64,000 nucleotides of DNA from Bradyrhizobium oligotrophicum S58 (GCF_000344805.1 NC_020453.1:1736001-1800000); one strand, 5' to 3'. Shown: positions 30,684 through 40,994, counted from the first letter of the stretch. The notes: generated by a model from the sequence alone, not told the origin. Translations and numbers: made by a program.

Positions 30684-31802
30684 CTATGGAGCGCGGCTCG
30701 GATCGCTGACTGCATAGATTGGGGTCGCGGTCGACATACGCGCGGGGATCCCCGTCGCCGCGGCGACTTTCGGCGGATCAGCCTTGGGCAGCTCAGCCCT
30801 GGCTTCAGTCCTTATTTCAGCCTTGGCCTCGGCCCGAGCGTCGGCCTTGGGGGGCTCGAGCTTCAGCGGCTTGAGCGGCTGGCGTTTTGCCATCGCGTCC
30901 AGCACGGCGCGGTTGGCCTTATCCAGCCGCTTGGCGGCGGCGACATCGGCAAAGGCACGATCGAACTTGCGCATCCGATAGAATACGATGCCGCGATCGA
31001 TATAGGCCTCCTGATAGCGCGGATCGAGCTGGATCGCCGCGTCGAGATCAGTCAGCGCAGCGGCAAGATCGCCATTCTGAAACGAAGCCATGCCGCGATC
31101 ATGATAGGCCCGGGCCTCGTTCGACGTCGTGCCGCCGGGCAGCACTGCGTCAGAGCCGCACGAACCGGTCGCGCCCTGCGGACACGGCGCATGCTCCTGC
31201 TCGGCCGAATAGATCGCGTCGACCTTGCTGACGCGCAGCGGCAGCGGCTCGGCTGACGCCGACGCGTTGGCGCCCGGGGTGCTGCCGGCGGGAGCAGCAT
31301 TGGCGGTCGCCTCGCTGCCGGCGTTGGATGCCGCCTCGCCGCTTGCCGCCGTGTCCGTCGCAACCAGCGCGCTTTCGATCGGCTTGGCGGGGACCTCGTT
31401 CGGCTTGACCTTGTTGGTCGCGACCACGATCGGCTTGAGCGGCGCGACCGAGGCCGACGACATGTGCGTGAAGAGCAGGTAGCCCGTCAGTGCCACGGCG
31501 GACGCACCGGCCAGCGCCATCACACCCGATGCGACCTTGTGAACCTTGGCGACGACGGCGAGCTTGGACTCCTGCCGATGCTCGTCCTGCGCGGCGCCGA
31601 GCAGCCGGTCATAGGCCGTGCGCTGCTCCTTCTCGCCGAGAATGTCGTTGGCTCGGATGATTTGTCGAAACCGCAACGCGGCGTCTGGATCACCGGGATT
31701 GACGTCAGGATGGCTCTCCTTGACCGCTTTGCGGAAGGCGGCGCGGATTTCCTCAGCGTCATCGTCCGGAAGAGCTCCGAGCAAATCGTAAAGCGTCTTC
31801 AT
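30684..31802 (-). CDS. Membrane-anchored J-domain protein with TPR repeats
   Basis: The 372-residue protein begins with a J-domain (about 2-70) containing the HPD tripeptide in KESHPDVNPGDPD, which stimulates DnaK ATPase. One membrane segment follows near residues 95-115 (ASAVALTGYLLFTHM), then an Ala/Ser-rich linker, two or so TPR-like repeats around 230-300 (ARAYHDRGMASFQNGDLAAAL and AYIDRGIVFYRMRKFDRAFA), and a Lys/Ala/Pro-rich C-terminus. It would be anchored with the J-domain inside the cell and the TPR in the periplasm. Similar proteins occur in Bradyrhizobium; function is unknown. Confidence 0.85.
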   Translation of the reverse strand: MKTLYDLLGALPDDDAEEIRAAFRKAVKESHPDVNPGDPDAALRFRQIIRANDILGEKEQRTAYDRLLGAAQDEHRQESKLAVVAKVHKVASGVMALAGASAVALTGYLLFTHMSSASVAPLKPIVVATNKVKPNEVPAKPIESALVATDTAASGEAASNAGSEATANAAPAGSTPGANASASAEPLPLRVSKVDAIYSAEQEHAPCPQGATGSCGSDAVLPGGTTSNEARAYHDRGMASFQNGDLAAALTDLDAAIQLDPRYQEAYIDRGIVFYRMRKFDRAFADVAAAKRLDKANRAVLDAMAKRQPLKPLKLEPPKADARAEAKAEIRTEARAELPKADPPKVAAATGIPARMSTATPIYAVSDPSRAP

Positions 31803-32303
31803 CGTCGCTCTCGCTGCAGGCTTCCCTCGTCTCCGATCGAAATTCCTACGGCGAATTTACGCTGGAGCACTCGTACTAACTGTTTCCACTTGGCATGATG
31901 ATCGGTCAATCCGGCGGAAAAGTGACTGAAAATGGCGAAGTTAGCAGCCATTTCTGCCGAGTTCCGAACCATCACGCGCGTCCCTGCCTGTGGTTGTGCT
32001 TGCAATTCTTGATTGAATTGCGGCTGTGCGTCGCCTTCGGCAATGACCCGCGCCATGTTGAAGGTAAAGTTTGAAGCCTCGTTTAACGCCGCGCCTCATT
32101 CTCATCAGTTCAGGTGATATCCTCTGTCTGGTCGCCATGGTCCGCGCGGCGGTCGCGATTCCGGCAACAGGATGGCGGCCTGGATCTGGTCCGGCCACAA
32201 TCCGGCCGGCATGCCGGCGCCACCGCCCTGACCGCCGCTCCCCCGGGCCGTGATGGAGGGGGTCTGCTTGCGGAAAAGGCGGTGCGGCCGCTATACCGGC
32301 CGC
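31803..32303. promoter_or_regulatory. Divergent promoter region between the J-domain gene and the DapA-family gene
   Basis: About 500 bases with no convincing gene. The section at 31840-32030 is less GC-rich than its surroundings and probably contains promoters for both genes. No operator palindrome was found. Confidence 0.4.
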
Positions 32304-33179
32304 ATGACAGATTTTCATGGTGTGTTTCCCTACCTCGCCTCGCCGATCGGCCCGGATGGCACCATCCGGAGTGCCGTGCTGGGACGGCTCTGCGACGACC
32401 TGATCCATGCCGGCGTGCACGGCCTGACGCCGCTCGGCTCGACCGGCGAGTTCGCCTATCTCGATCGCGTCCAGCGCATGACGGTGGTGGAAGCGACGAT
32501 CGACGCCGCCCAGGGCCGCGTTCCCGTGATCGCCGGCGTCGCCTCGACCACCATCGCCGACGCCGTGGCGCAGGCGAAGGCCTATCAGGCGCGCGGCGCC
32601 GACGGCATCCTTGCGGTGCTCGAAGCCTACTTCCCGGTCAGCGACGCCGGTGTCGAAGCGTATTTCCGAGCCATTGCCGATGCGGTCGACGTGCCCGTGG
32701 TGATCTACACCAATCCGCAGTTTCAGCGTTCTGATTTGTCGCTCGACGTCATCGCACGCCTCGCCGAGCATCCGCGGATCAACTACATCAAGGATGCCTC
32801 CACCAACACCGGCCGGCTGCTGTCGATCATCAATCGCTGCGGTGACGCCATCAAGGTGTTCGCGGCGTCCTCGCACATTCCGGCCGCGGTGATGCTGATC
32901 GGCGGTCATGGCTGGATGGCCGGGCCCGCCTGCATCATCCCGCGCCAGAGCGTGGAGCTCTACAATCTCTGCCAGGCCGCGTGCTGGGACGATGCGATGC
33001 GGCTGCAGACCAGGCTGTGGCGCGTCAACGAAGCCTTCGCGCGTTTCAACCTCGCCGCCTGCATCAAGGCCGGGCTGTCGATCCAAGGCTACGACGTCGG
33101 CGACCCCGTGCCGCCGCAGGCCGCGCTGACATCAGAGCAGCGCAAGGTCGTCGAGGACGTGCTGCACAGCCTGGGGTGA
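32304..33179 (+). CDS. DapA/NanA-family class I aldolase (dihydrodipicolinate synthase-like)
   Basis: The 291-residue protein is a TIM-barrel Schiff-base aldolase: [29 protein letters not shown] (substrate-carboxylate loop), catalytic Tyr in [10 protein letters not shown] and the Schiff-base Lys in [14 protein letters not shown]. The group includes dihydrodipicolinate synthase, N-acetylneuraminate lyase and several sugar-acid or hydroxyproline-pathway aldolases/dehydratases. No lysine-synthesis genes are near and the family branch looks catabolic. The ATG at 32304 is chosen by homology; the ribosome site is poor and an in-frame start at 32250 cannot be excluded. Confidence 0.87.
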   Translation: MTDFHGVFPYLASPIGPDGTIRSAVLGRLCDDLIHAGVHGLTPLGSTGEFAYLDRVQRMTVVEATIDAAQGRVPVIAGVASTTIADAVAQAKAYQARGADGILAVLEAYFPVSDAGVEAYFRAIADAVDVPVVIYTNPQFQRSDLSLDVIARLAEHPRINYIKDASTNTGRLLSIINRCGDAIKVFAASSHIPAAVMLIGGHGWMAGPACIIPRQSVELYNLCQAACWDDAMRLQTRLWRVNEAFARFNLAACIKAGLSIQGYDVGDPVPPQAALTSEQRKVVEDVLHSLG

Positions 33180-33215
33180 CCCTCAGACGGCTGCTTTGGC
33201 CCCGCTCTCTCCGTC

Positions 33216-33360
33216 GTCATTCCGGGGCAGCCCGAAGGGCTGAGCCCGGAATCCATACGCCGTGACGCCTCTGTCCGGCAGGTCCGGAGAGATCGAGCTT
33301 CCAAACCTCCGTTCGCGGCCATGGATTCCGGGCTCGCGCTTGTGCGCGCCCGGGAATGAC
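33216..33360. repeat. Bradyrhizobium-type palindromic intergenic repeat
   Basis: The element begins GTCATTCCGGGG and ends CCCGGGAATGAC, near-perfect inverted ends, and contains the 16-base core TACGCCGTGACGCCTC that recurs in the element at 40835-40939. It fills the gap between the DapA-family and CoxL-like genes. Confidence 0.7.
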
Positions 33361-33433
33361 GGCAGCGGTTGTCTCGCGCGGCAAATCCGCTAAAACCTCA
33401 TGCAATTACATTGAACTGATCAAGGATTCTCGA

Positions 33434-35764
33434 ATGAACATTCTTCCCAACAACATGCGGTTCGGTGCGGGCCAGCCCGTCAAGCGGCTGGAGGATCAGC
33501 GCCTGCTGACCGGGAAGGGGCAGTTCATCGACGACAAGCCGGAGGACGGCGCGCTGTGGCTCTACGTGCTGCGCTCGCCGCACGCCCATGCGAGGATCGT
33601 GTCCATCGATAGCGCTGCCGCGCGCGAGATCGCAGGCGTGCAGGCGATCTATACCGGTGCGGATCTCGTCGCCGACGATGTCGGCACCATCCCGACGTTG
33701 GCGATCTTCAAGCGGCCGGACGGCAAGCCGATGACGGTGCCGCCGCGCCGGTTGCTCGCGCATGAGGTCGTCCGCTTCACCGGCGAGGCCATCGCGGCCG
33801 TGGTCGCGATCTCCCGCACGATCGCGCAGGAAGCCGCCGAAGCCATCGTCGTCGATTACGAGGTGATGCCGGCCGTCGTCGATCCTGTCGAGGCGATCAA
33901 GCCCGGCGCGCCCGTGGTCTGGGCCGAGGCGCCCGACAACATCGTGGCCGCGATGAGCTACGGCGATGCCGCCAAGGTCGAAGACGCGTTCGCCAATGCG
34001 GCGCACAAGGTGTCGCTCGATATCGCGAGCCAGCGCCTGGTGCCCTCGGCGATGGAGCCGCGCTCGACCATTGCCGAGATCGAGAAGACGACCGGCCGGC
34101 TGCTGCTTTATGTACAGTCGCAGACTCCGGCCTCGACCCGCGACGTGCTGGCGGACGTGCTGAAGCGGTCGAAAGAGAGCGTGCGCGTGCTGGTCGGCGA
34201 CATCGGCGGTGGCTTCGGCCAGAAGACCAACCTCTATCCGGAGGACGGCATCGTCGCCTATGCCGCGACCAAGCTCGGCAAGAAAATCCGCTGGCGCGCC
34301 GAGCGAACCGACGAGTTCGTCGGCGGTACCCATGGCCGCGACCTCACCTCGACCGCCGAGTTCGCGCTCGATGCCAAGGGCAAGGTGCTGGCCTATCGCG
34401 TGCGTTCGATCGGCGCCACCGGCGCCTACTCGTCGGGTGCGGCCAACATCATTCCGCTGGTGCTCGGGCCGTTCGTGCAGACCGGCGTCTATGACCTGCC
34501 GCTGGTGCATTTCGAGGTGAAGACCGTGATGACGCACACCGCGCCGGTCGGCGCCTATCGCGGCGCCGGCCGTCCCGAGGCGGTGTTCATCGTCGAGCGC
34601 CTGTTCGACACGGCGGCGCGCCAGATCGGCATCGATCCGCGCACCATCCGGAAGGCGAACTACATCAAGCCGGCGCAGCTGCCCTACACCAACGCGGTCG
34701 GTCAGGTGTATGATTCCGGTGCCTTCGCGCACATGCTGGAGCGCGCCTCCAAGCTCGCCGACTGGGACGGCTTCAATGCGCGCAAGCGCGAGGCCAAGAA
34801 GCGCGGCATGCTCTATGGCCGCGGCCTGACCAGCTACATCGAATGGACCGGCGGCCGCGCCCACACCGAGAAGGTGTCGCTGCATGCGACCTCCGAGGGC
34901 CGCGTGATCCTGCATTCCGGCACCATGGCGATGGGGCAGGGCCTGCAGACCACCTACACCCAGATGATCTCCGATTCGCTCGGCATCCCGCTCGACAAGA
35001 TCGACGTCGTGCAGGGCGATACGGATCTGGCCACCGGCTTCGGCAGCGTCGGCTCGCGCTCGCTGTTCGTCGGCGGCACCGCCGTGGCGGTGTCGTCGAA
35101 CGATCTGATCACGAAGGCGCGCGAGAAGGCGTCGAACCTGCTGGAGACCGCGGTCGAGGACATCGAGTATCGCGATGGTGTCCTGACCGTCGTCGGCACC
35201 GACCGCCGCATCAGCCTGTTCGAGATCGCCGGCAAGGAGCAGGGCACCAAGCTGTCGGTCGACAGCGAGGGCGAGGTCGATGGTCCGAGCTGGCCGAACG
35301 GCACCCATGTCTGCGAGGTCGAGATCGATCCGGAGACCGGCATCAGCCGCGTCGTGCGCTACACCACCGTCGACGACGTCGGCGTCGCGGTCAATCCGAT
35401 GCTGGTGGCCGGCCAGATTCATGGCGGCGTCGCGCAGGGCATCGGCCAGGCCCTGTACGAGAACGTGTCCTATGATTCCGACGGCCAGCTCCTGACCGCG
35501 ACCTATCAGGACTACTGCATCCCGCGCGCCGACGACGTGCCGCCGATCACGGTCACGCTCGACGATTCCGCGCCCTGCAAGACCAACCCGCTCGGCGCAA
35601 AAGGCTGCGGCGAATCCGGCGCCATCGGCGGCCCGCCCTGCGTCACCAACGGCGTGATGGACGCGCTGTTCGAACTGGGGATCACCAACCTGCAGACGCC
35701 CCTGACGCCGGAAAAGGTGTGGACCGCGATCCGGGATGCCAAGGCGAAGAAGGCGGCGGCGTAG
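33434..35764 (+). CDS. Molybdenum hydroxylase large subunit (CoxL form II/xanthine dehydrogenase-like), orphan
   Basis: The 776-residue protein is the molybdopterin-cytosine-dinucleotide-binding subunit of the xanthine oxidase family. Signs are the N-terminal [19 protein letters not shown], the [14 protein letters not shown] loop, the form II active-site loop [10 protein letters not shown] (form I CO dehydrogenase has AYRCSFR), and the catalytic Glu in [15 protein letters not shown]. Such enzymes need a FAD subunit (CoxM) and a 2Fe-2S subunit (CoxS); neither is present next to it, so the partners must be elsewhere or it acts alone. The ATG at 33434 follows AAGGA. Substrate unknown; CO oxidation is unlikely from the loop. 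Confidence 0.88.
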   Translation: MNILPNNMRFGAGQPVKRLEDQRLLTGKGQFIDDKPEDGALWLYVLRSPHAHARIVSIDSAAAREIAGVQAIYTGADLVADDVGTIPTLAIFKRPDGKPMTVPPRRLLAHEVVRFTGEAIAAVVAISRTIAQEAAEAIVVDYEVMPAVVDPVEAIKPGAPVVWAEAPDNIVAAMSYGDAAKVEDAFANAAHKVSLDIASQRLVPSAMEPRSTIAEIEKTTGRLLLYVQSQTPASTRDVLADVLKRSKESVRVLVGDIGGGFGQKTNLYPEDGIVAYAATKLGKKIRWRAERTDEFVGGTHGRDLTSTAEFALDAKGKVLAYRVRSIGATGAYSSGAANIIPLVLGPFVQTGVYDLPLVHFEVKTVMTHTAPVGAYRGAGRPEAVFIVERLFDTAARQIGIDPRTIRKANYIKPAQLPYTNAVGQVYDSGAFAHMLERASKLADWDGFNARKREAKKRGMLYGRGLTSYIEWTGGRAHTEKVSLHATSEGRVILHSGTMAMGQGLQTTYTQMISDSLGIPLDKIDVVQGDTDLATGFGSVGSRSLFVGGTAVAVSSNDLITKAREKASNLLETAVEDIEYRDGVLTVVGTDRRISLFEIAGKEQGTKLSVDSEGEVDGPSWPNGTHVCEVEIDPETGISRVVRYTTVDDVGVAVNPMLVAGQIHGGVAQGIGQALYENVSYDSDGQLLTATYQDYCIPRADDVPPITVTLDDSAPCKTNPLGAKGCGESGAIGGPPCVTNGVMDALFELGITNLQTPLTPEKVWTAIRDAKAKKAAA

Positions 35765-35903
35765 GTCCGGATTACAGAGGCTCCTATCAGCGTCCTTTGG
35801 GTCCAAGCCCTTACCACAAGCACGCTGCGCTCCCCTCCCCGCAAGGGGCAGGGGAGCGCACCGGCATCGCGGCGGCAGCCCGGGTCCAACTCCTACGGGT
35901 TGC

Positions 35904-37304
35904 TCACCAGAGATGAGACAGCGATGCAGTTTGATCGCTGATCGGCAGCTCGAGCCTCACGCTGAAATCATCTGCATTGCCGACGAAGCGTAAGCGGCCG
36001 CCATGGGCCTGTGCGACCTCGTTGGCGATCGCAAGTCCGAGCCCGGAGCCGTGCGAGCCAGCGCCCTTCTGGAACGGCACCAGCAGTCCCGCCTGCGCCT
36101 CTGCCGCGATTCCCGGCCCATCATCCCAGACGACGATCGCGACACTCTCCGCTGTCCGCTCCACACTCACCATCAGCCGCGTCCGCGCCCCGTGCGCCAG
36201 CGCATTGTGGATCAGGTTGGCGAGCGCCTCGCGCAGGCTGATGGCGTCGGCGGCGATCACGACCTCGTCCTCTGACGGCACGAAGCTGATCGAAACCTCG
36301 CGGTCCAGCGTCAGCGGCACGCTCTGTGACAGCACCGACTTCGCCAGCGCATTGATGTCAGTCGCGACAAACCTTGGCGCCTGGGCGCGGTGCTGGATCA
36401 TGGCGTGATCGAGCAGCTGGCTGGTGAGGCGGGCGAGGTCGGAGAGGCGGTTGCGCAGCTGGTCGAGCGCCTTGGGGTCTTTGGTCTGGTCGGTCAGCAA
36501 CTCGACCTCCGCATCGATCGCCGCCAGCGGCGTACGCAACTGATGGGTGGCGTCGGCGATGAAGCGCTGCATCAGCGTGATGCGCTCGGACAGGCGCTGC
36601 ATGAAGCCGTCGATGGCGCCGACCAGCGCGCGCACCTCGCGCGGCGGCGTCATCGCGATCGGGCTGAGATCGTCCGGCCGGCGCTGGACGATCTCGGCCT
36701 CGATCCGCGTCAGCGGTGCAAACACCAGCCTCAGGCACAGCGCAGTCGCGACCAGCGCCAGCACGCTCATCGCCGCGATCAGGCCGATCGCCTTTGAGGC
36801 CAGGTCCCAGGTCAGCGCATCTCGCGCACGCAGCGTCTGCGCCAGCACGATCTCGCTCCAGCCGTCGCCCGGCGCGCCGTCGAGCCTGCGCGCGACGGCC
36901 GCGATGCGCACGGCCTGATCGCGATAGATGCCGTCGCGCAGCACCACGCCCTCGCGCAGGGCACTCACCGGGGCGGTGACGGCGAGATCGTCATAGCCGG
37001 CAACGACGACGCCGCGCGGATCGGTGACGCGATAGAATACGAGATCGTAGGCCGACAAGGTCGCGAACGCCGCGGCCGGCGGATCGAGCGTCACAACGCC
37101 GCCCTGCATGTAGATGTTCTCCGCGATCTGCACCGCGCCGCCGGCGAGCAGCTTGTCATAGGCATCGCGCGCGGCGGTGGCGGCGTATTGCCAGGCGGCG
37201 ACGCTGAGCACGACGGCACCCACGGCCAGGATCGCGCCGATCGCGATCAGCAGCCGCGCGCGCAGCGACGCCCTGAGGTCACGAAGCGTGGAGCTGATAG
37301 CCAA
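35904..37304 (-). CDS. Sensor histidine kinase of the TctE/QseC type
   Basis: The 466-residue kinase has membrane segments near residues 17-40 and 165-190 enclosing a periplasmic domain, a HAMP linker, and the catalytic core: H-box FIADATHQLRTPLAAIDAEV, N-box NLIHNALAHGART, and VVWDDGPGI. The H-box with ATHQLRTPLA is typical of TctE-type tricarboxylate sensors. It overlaps the response regulator gene by 26 bases. The pair is divergent from an ABC transporter operon at 38063-40781 and probably controls it. Confidence 0.9.
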   Translation of the reverse strand: MAISSTLRDLRASLRARLLIAIGAILAVGAVVLSVAAWQYAATAARDAYDKLLAGGAVQIAENIYMQGGVVTLDPPAAAFATLSAYDLVFYRVTDPRGVVVAGYDDLAVTAPVSALREGVVLRDGIYRDQAVRIAAVARRLDGAPGDGWSEIVLAQTLRARDALTWDLASKAIGLIAAMSVLALVATALCLRLVFAPLTRIEAEIVQRRPDDLSPIAMTPPREVRALVGAIDGFMQRLSERITLMQRFIADATHQLRTPLAAIDAEVELLTDQTKDPKALDQLRNRLSDLARLTSQLLDHAMIQHRAQAPRFVATDINALAKSVLSQSVPLTLDREVSISFVPSEDEVVIAADAISLREALANLIHNALAHGARTRLMVSVERTAESVAIVVWDDGPGIAAEAQAGLLVPFQKGAGSHGSGLGLAIANEVAQAHGGRLRFVGNADDFSVRLELPISDQTASLSHLW

Positions 37305-37944
37305 GGCCGCGCTCTGTCTTGATTTCCACTGACGTCGCCGCCAGCTTGCGCCGCAGCCGCGTGATGAACTGCTCGACCGCGTTGGGGCTCGGGTCCTGGT
37401 CGAAGCTGAACAGCTGCTCGACCAGCTCCTCCTTGGCGACGTAGCGTCCGGGACGCGCGGCCAAGATCTCCAGCACGGTCAGCTCGCGGCGTGTCAGGTC
37501 CAGCGGCTGGCCGGCGACGCTCGCGGTGCGCCCGGCGCGGTCGATCACCAGCGGCCCCAGGGTCAGCAGATTGTCGGACTGGCCCGCGGCGCGGCGCAGC
37601 AGCGCGCGGGCGCGCGCCTCGAGCTCGCGATAGTCGAACGGCTTGACCAGGTAGTCGTCAGCGCCGAGGTCGAGCGCGCCGATGCGATCGTCGATCGCCG
37701 AGCGCGCGGTCAGCACCAGCACCGGCGTGCGCAGGCCGCGCTTGCGCAAGTGCTTGAGCACGGCGAAACCGTCCATGTTGGGCAGCATCACGTCGAGCAC
37801 GATGAGGTCGTAGGCCTGCACCTCGATCAGCTCGCTCGCGACACGGCCGTCCTTTTCCCAGTCGACGGCGTAACCAATCCGTTCGAATCGGCTGGTCACG
37901 GCGGCGCCGATCTCGGGCGTGTCTTCCACCAGCAGGATGCGCAC
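37279..37944 (-). CDS. OmpR/TctD-type response regulator
   Basis: The 221-residue protein has a receiver domain (VRILLVEDTPEIG, phospho-acceptor Asp in LIVLDVMLPNMDGF, Thr/Lys in VLTARS and VKPFDY) and a winged-helix DNA-binding domain (LTRRELTVLEILAARPGRYV, then AVEQFITRLRRKL). The GTG at 37944 is preferred because the receiver homology starts there; upstream in-frame codons give a non-homologous N-terminus. It overlaps the kinase gene and faces the ABC operon across a 118-base region. Confidence 0.9.
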   Translation of the reverse strand: MRILLVEDTPEIGAAVTSRFERIGYAVDWEKDGRVASELIEVQAYDLIVLDVMLPNMDGFAVLKHLRKRGLRTPVLVLTARSAIDDRIGALDLGADDYLVKPFDYRELEARARALLRRAAGQSDNLLTLGPLVIDRAGRTASVAGQPLDLTRRELTVLEILAARPGRYVAKEELVEQLFSFDQDPSPNAVEQFITRLRRKLAATSVEIKTERGLGYQLHAS

Positions 37945-38062
37945 GGCGCTTCGAGGACTCCGAGTCAGGTTCGCGTCAGTCTCCTCCTCTATCACTTCGA
38001 ATAAGGGCGCCGAAGTGCACCGGGCGAAATTTCGCACTGCAATATAAAGGAGGGGAGGACGC

Positions 38063-38842
38063 ATGACCGTCCATCAATCGCAATCCCAGTTCGAGCCGCT
38101 GCTCTCGGTCGAAGGCGTGACGCTCCAGTACAAGACGCCGGACACCCTGGTCACGGCGACCTATCGCGTGGATTTCAAGGTCTTCGATGCCGACCGTTTC
38201 GTGCTGCTCGGGCCCTCCGGCTGCGGCAAGTCGACGCTGCTGAAGGCGATCGGCGGCTATTTGAAGCCGACCGAGGGCCGCATCCGCCTCAAGGGCCACG
38301 ACGTCACCGAGCCCGGTCTGGACCGCATGATGGTGTTCCAGGAGTTCGACCAGCTGCTGCCGTGGAAGACGGTGCGCGAGAACGTCGTGTTCGCGCTGAC
38401 CGCCAGCGGCCGGCTGAGCACGGCCGAGGCGCAGGAGCGCGCCAAGTCCTACATCGACAAGGTCGGCCTCACCAAGTTCATCGACTCCTATCCGCACATG
38501 CTCTCGGGCGGCATGAAGCAGCGCGTCGCGATCGCCAGGGGCATGGCGATGGAGCCGGACGTGCTGCTGATGGATGAGCCGTTCGCCGCCCTCGACGCGC
38601 TGACCCGCCGCAAGATGCAGGACGAGCTGTTGCAGCTCTGGCAGGACACCCGCTTCACCGTGCTGTTCGTGACGCATTCGATCGAGGAGGCGATCAAGAT
38701 CGGCTCGCGCATCCTGCTGCTGTCGCCGCATCCGGGGCGCGTCCGCGCCGAGCTCAACAGCGTGCCGCCGGGCACGATGGGCTCGCCCGAGCAGGTCGCG
38801 CTCGAAGGGCGCATCAACGACATGCTGTTCGGTCATCACTGA
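38063..38842 (+). CDS. ABC transporter ATP-binding protein, nitrate/sulfonate/taurine type (SsuB/TauB-like)
   Basis: The 259-residue ATPase carries Walker A GPSGCGKSTLLK, Q-loop MMVFQEFDQLLPWKTV, signature MLSGGMKQRVAIARG, Walker B VLLMDEPFAALDALT and the switch His in LFVTHSIEEA. The LPWKTV and MKQRV forms are typical of the family importing nitrate, sulfonates, taurine or thiamin precursors. The ribosome site AAGGAGGGGAGG is very strong. It is the first gene of a three-gene operon and is divergent from a two-component system. Confidence 0.93.
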   Translation: MTVHQSQSQFEPLLSVEGVTLQYKTPDTLVTATYRVDFKVFDADRFVLLGPSGCGKSTLLKAIGGYLKPTEGRIRLKGHDVTEPGLDRMMVFQEFDQLLPWKTVRENVVFALTASGRLSTAEAQERAKSYIDKVGLTKFIDSYPHMLSGGMKQRVAIARGMAMEPDVLLMDEPFAALDALTRRKMQDELLQLWQDTRFTVLFVTHSIEEAIKIGSRILLLSPHPGRVRAELNSVPPGTMGSPEQVALEGRINDMLFGHH

Positions 38843-38858
38843 GGAAGGGAGAGCAATC

Positions 38859-39725
38859 ATGAGCGAAACGCTGGCGCTGCGCCCGGAAGTCGTCAATGCA
38901 GACACGCCCCTCGGTGACATCAAGGTCGAGGCGAGCCTGTCCGTCATCGAACGCATCTATCACATCGGTGCGGTCCGCAAGGTCATCATCCTGGCCGTGC
39001 TGGCCGGGCTGTGGCAGGCCTATGGCCTGTGGCTCGGCAATCCCCTGCTGTTTCCGACCTTCACCGACACGCTCGCAGCGTTCTTCGAGAACATCGGCAA
39101 TGGCGTCATTCCGGCGCGGACGCTGGTGTCGCTGGAGACGCTCTTGATCGGCTACGGCGTCGGCATCGCGCTCGCCGCCGTGCTGACCACGATCGCGATC
39201 GGATCGCGGATCGGCGCCGACATGCTGGAGGCGCTGACCTCGATGTTCAACCCGCTGCCGGCGATCGCGCTGCTGCCGCTGGCGCTGATCTGGTTCGGGC
39301 TCGGCAAGGGCAGCATCATTTTCGTGCTGGTGCACTCGGTGCTGTGGGCGATCGCGCTCAACACCCATTCCGGCTTCCGCTCGGTGTCGAACACCTTGCG
39401 CATGGTCGGCCTGAATTACGGCCTGCGCGGGCTGAAGCTGGTGCGCTTCATCCTGATCCCCGCCGCATTCCCGGCGATCCTGACCGGCCTCAAGGTCGGC
39501 TGGGCCTTCGCCTGGCGCACCCTGATCGCGGCCGAGCTGGTGTTCGGCGTCTCCTCCGGCTCGGGCGGCCTCGGCTGGTTCATCTTCGAGAACCGCAACC
39601 AGCTGGAGACGGCGAACGTGTTCGCCGGCCTGTTCACGGTCATCATCATCGGTCTCGTGGTCGAGAACGTGGTGTTCGCCACGATCGAGCGCAAGACGGT
39701 GCGGCGCTGGGGCATGCAGCACTGA
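38859..39725 (+). CDS. ABC transporter permease, nitrate/sulfonate/taurine type
   Basis: The 288-residue membrane protein has six or so hydrophobic segments and the family EAA loop around residues 185-215 (GLRGLKLVRFILIPAAFPAI, then LTGLKVGWAFAWRTLIAAEL). It begins 16 bases after the ATPase gene with GAAGGGAGAG as ribosome site and forms the transmembrane channel. Confidence 0.92.
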   Translation: MSETLALRPEVVNADTPLGDIKVEASLSVIERIYHIGAVRKVIILAVLAGLWQAYGLWLGNPLLFPTFTDTLAAFFENIGNGVIPARTLVSLETLLIGYGVGIALAAVLTTIAIGSRIGADMLEALTSMFNPLPAIALLPLALIWFGLGKGSIIFVLVHSVLWAIALNTHSGFRSVSNTLRMVGLNYGLRGLKLVRFILIPAAFPAILTGLKVGWAFAWRTLIAAELVFGVSSGSGGLGWFIFENRNQLETANVFAGLFTVIIIGLVVENVVFATIERKTVRRWGMQH

Positions 39726-39767
39726 ATTTCGGGCTATAACCATAATCAAACGACAAGGGAGACACAC

Positions 39768-40781
39768 ATGTCCTGGAGCAAATCACTCGCAGCTGCCGCG
39801 ATCGGTTTCGCCGCGCTGCTCGGCGCGACCGCCGCGCGGGCCGAAGTCAAGGAGATCAGGCTCTCCAAGGGCTACGGCATCCTCTATCTGCCTCTGATCG
39901 TGATGGAGGATCAGAAGCTGATGGAGAAGCATGCCGAGAAGGCCGGCCTCGGTCCGTTCAAGGTGATCTGGCAGCTGCTCGACGGCGGCAACATCATCAA
40001 CGATGCGATGATGGCCGGCTCGCTCGACATCGCCGGCACCGGCGCGCCCGGCTTCATCACCTTGTGGGCCAAGGCCAAGGGCATTCCGGCAGTGGAAGTC
40101 GTCGGCGTCAGCGGCCTCAGCTCGACCTCGCTGTGGATGAACACCAACAATCCGGAGATCAAGTCGCTGAAGGACTTCAAGTCCGGTGACAAGATCGCGC
40201 TGCCGGGCATCAAGACGTCGCTGTCGGCCGTGATGCTGCAGATGATGGCGGCCCAGGAGTTCGGCAAGGAGAACTACGCCAAGCTCGATCCGATGACGGT
40301 TGGCCTGCCGCATCCCGAAGCCGTGGCAGCGCTGACCTCGGGCAAGACCGAGATCACGGCGCATTTCACCTCGCCGCCGTTCTCCTACATCGAGCTGAAG
40401 GATTCCAAGATCCGCCGCGTCGCCAATTCCGCCGACGTGCTCGGACGCCTGACGATGGACGTGGTGTTCGCGCCGAAGCGCTTCGTCGACGCCAATCCGA
40501 AGGTGGTGCAGGCCTTCCTCGACGCGCTCGACGAAGCCTGCACCTTGATCGCCAACGACAAGGCGGCCGCCGCCGAGATCTATGCCCGCACCGCCAAGGT
40601 CAAGACGACCAAGGAGGACGTGCTGGAGATGCTGCAGGACAAAGACACCTGGTTCTCCGCGACCCCCGAGGGCGTGCTCAAAATTGCCGAGTTCATGAAT
40701 GGCGTCGGCTCGATCAAGGTCAAGCCGGCGAGCTGGCAGGACATGTTCGTCACCCAGCTGCGCGACCGGAAGGGCAGCTGA
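39768..40781 (+). CDS. ABC transporter substrate-binding protein, nitrate/sulfonate/taurine type
   Basis: The 337-residue protein has a signal peptide (residues 1-24, ending ARA) and the SsuA/ThiY/NrtA-like binding fold: LSKGYGILYLPLIVMEDQKL, MMAGSLDIAGTGAPGFI, LPGIKTSLSAVMLQM, PEAVAALTSGKTEITAHFTS. Ligand is not predictable. It follows the permease by 42 bases with a CAAGGGAGAC ribosome site, and is the last gene of the operon. Confidence 0.9.
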   Translation: MSWSKSLAAAAIGFAALLGATAARAEVKEIRLSKGYGILYLPLIVMEDQKLMEKHAEKAGLGPFKVIWQLLDGGNIINDAMMAGSLDIAGTGAPGFITLWAKAKGIPAVEVVGVSGLSSTSLWMNTNNPEIKSLKDFKSGDKIALPGIKTSLSAVMLQMMAAQEFGKENYAKLDPMTVGLPHPEAVAALTSGKTEITAHFTSPPFSYIELKDSKIRRVANSADVLGRLTMDVVFAPKRFVDANPKVVQAFLDALDEACTLIANDKAAAAEIYARTAKVKTTKEDVLEMLQDKDTWFSATPEGVLKIAEFMNGVGSIKVKPASWQDMFVTQLRDRKGS

Positions 40782-40834
40782 GCCGGGCTGGACGACCGTT
40801 TCCGAAGTCCTGGCACATTGATCATGTAACCCCG

Positions 40835-40939
40835 GCTGTCATCGTCCGCGAAAGCGGACGATCCAGTACGCCGTGACGCCTCGGTGAATCTCTTCTGCCG
40901 CGGAGTACTGGGTGCCCCGCTTTCGCGGAGCATGACAGC
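40835..40939. repeat. Bradyrhizobium-type palindromic intergenic repeat, second copy
   Basis: It starts GCTGTCATCGTCCGCG and ends CATGACAGC, and includes the inner hairpin CGTCCGCGAAAGCGGACG and the core TACGCCGTGACGCCTC shared with the element at 33216-33360. It lies between convergent genes. Confidence 0.7.
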
Positions 40940-40994
40940 GGTGGGGGCGGCGAGAACTCGACACGGAAACGACGGGTTCTAAGGAAACGCTCGT

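Noticed and set aside
33398..35806. An open frame of about 802 codons on the minus strand opposite the CoxL-like gene
   Set aside because: It is a shadow of the plus-strand gene in very GC-rich DNA; composition is Arg/His/Gly/Asp-heavy, and no family pattern is visible, whereas the plus strand has all CoxL motifs.
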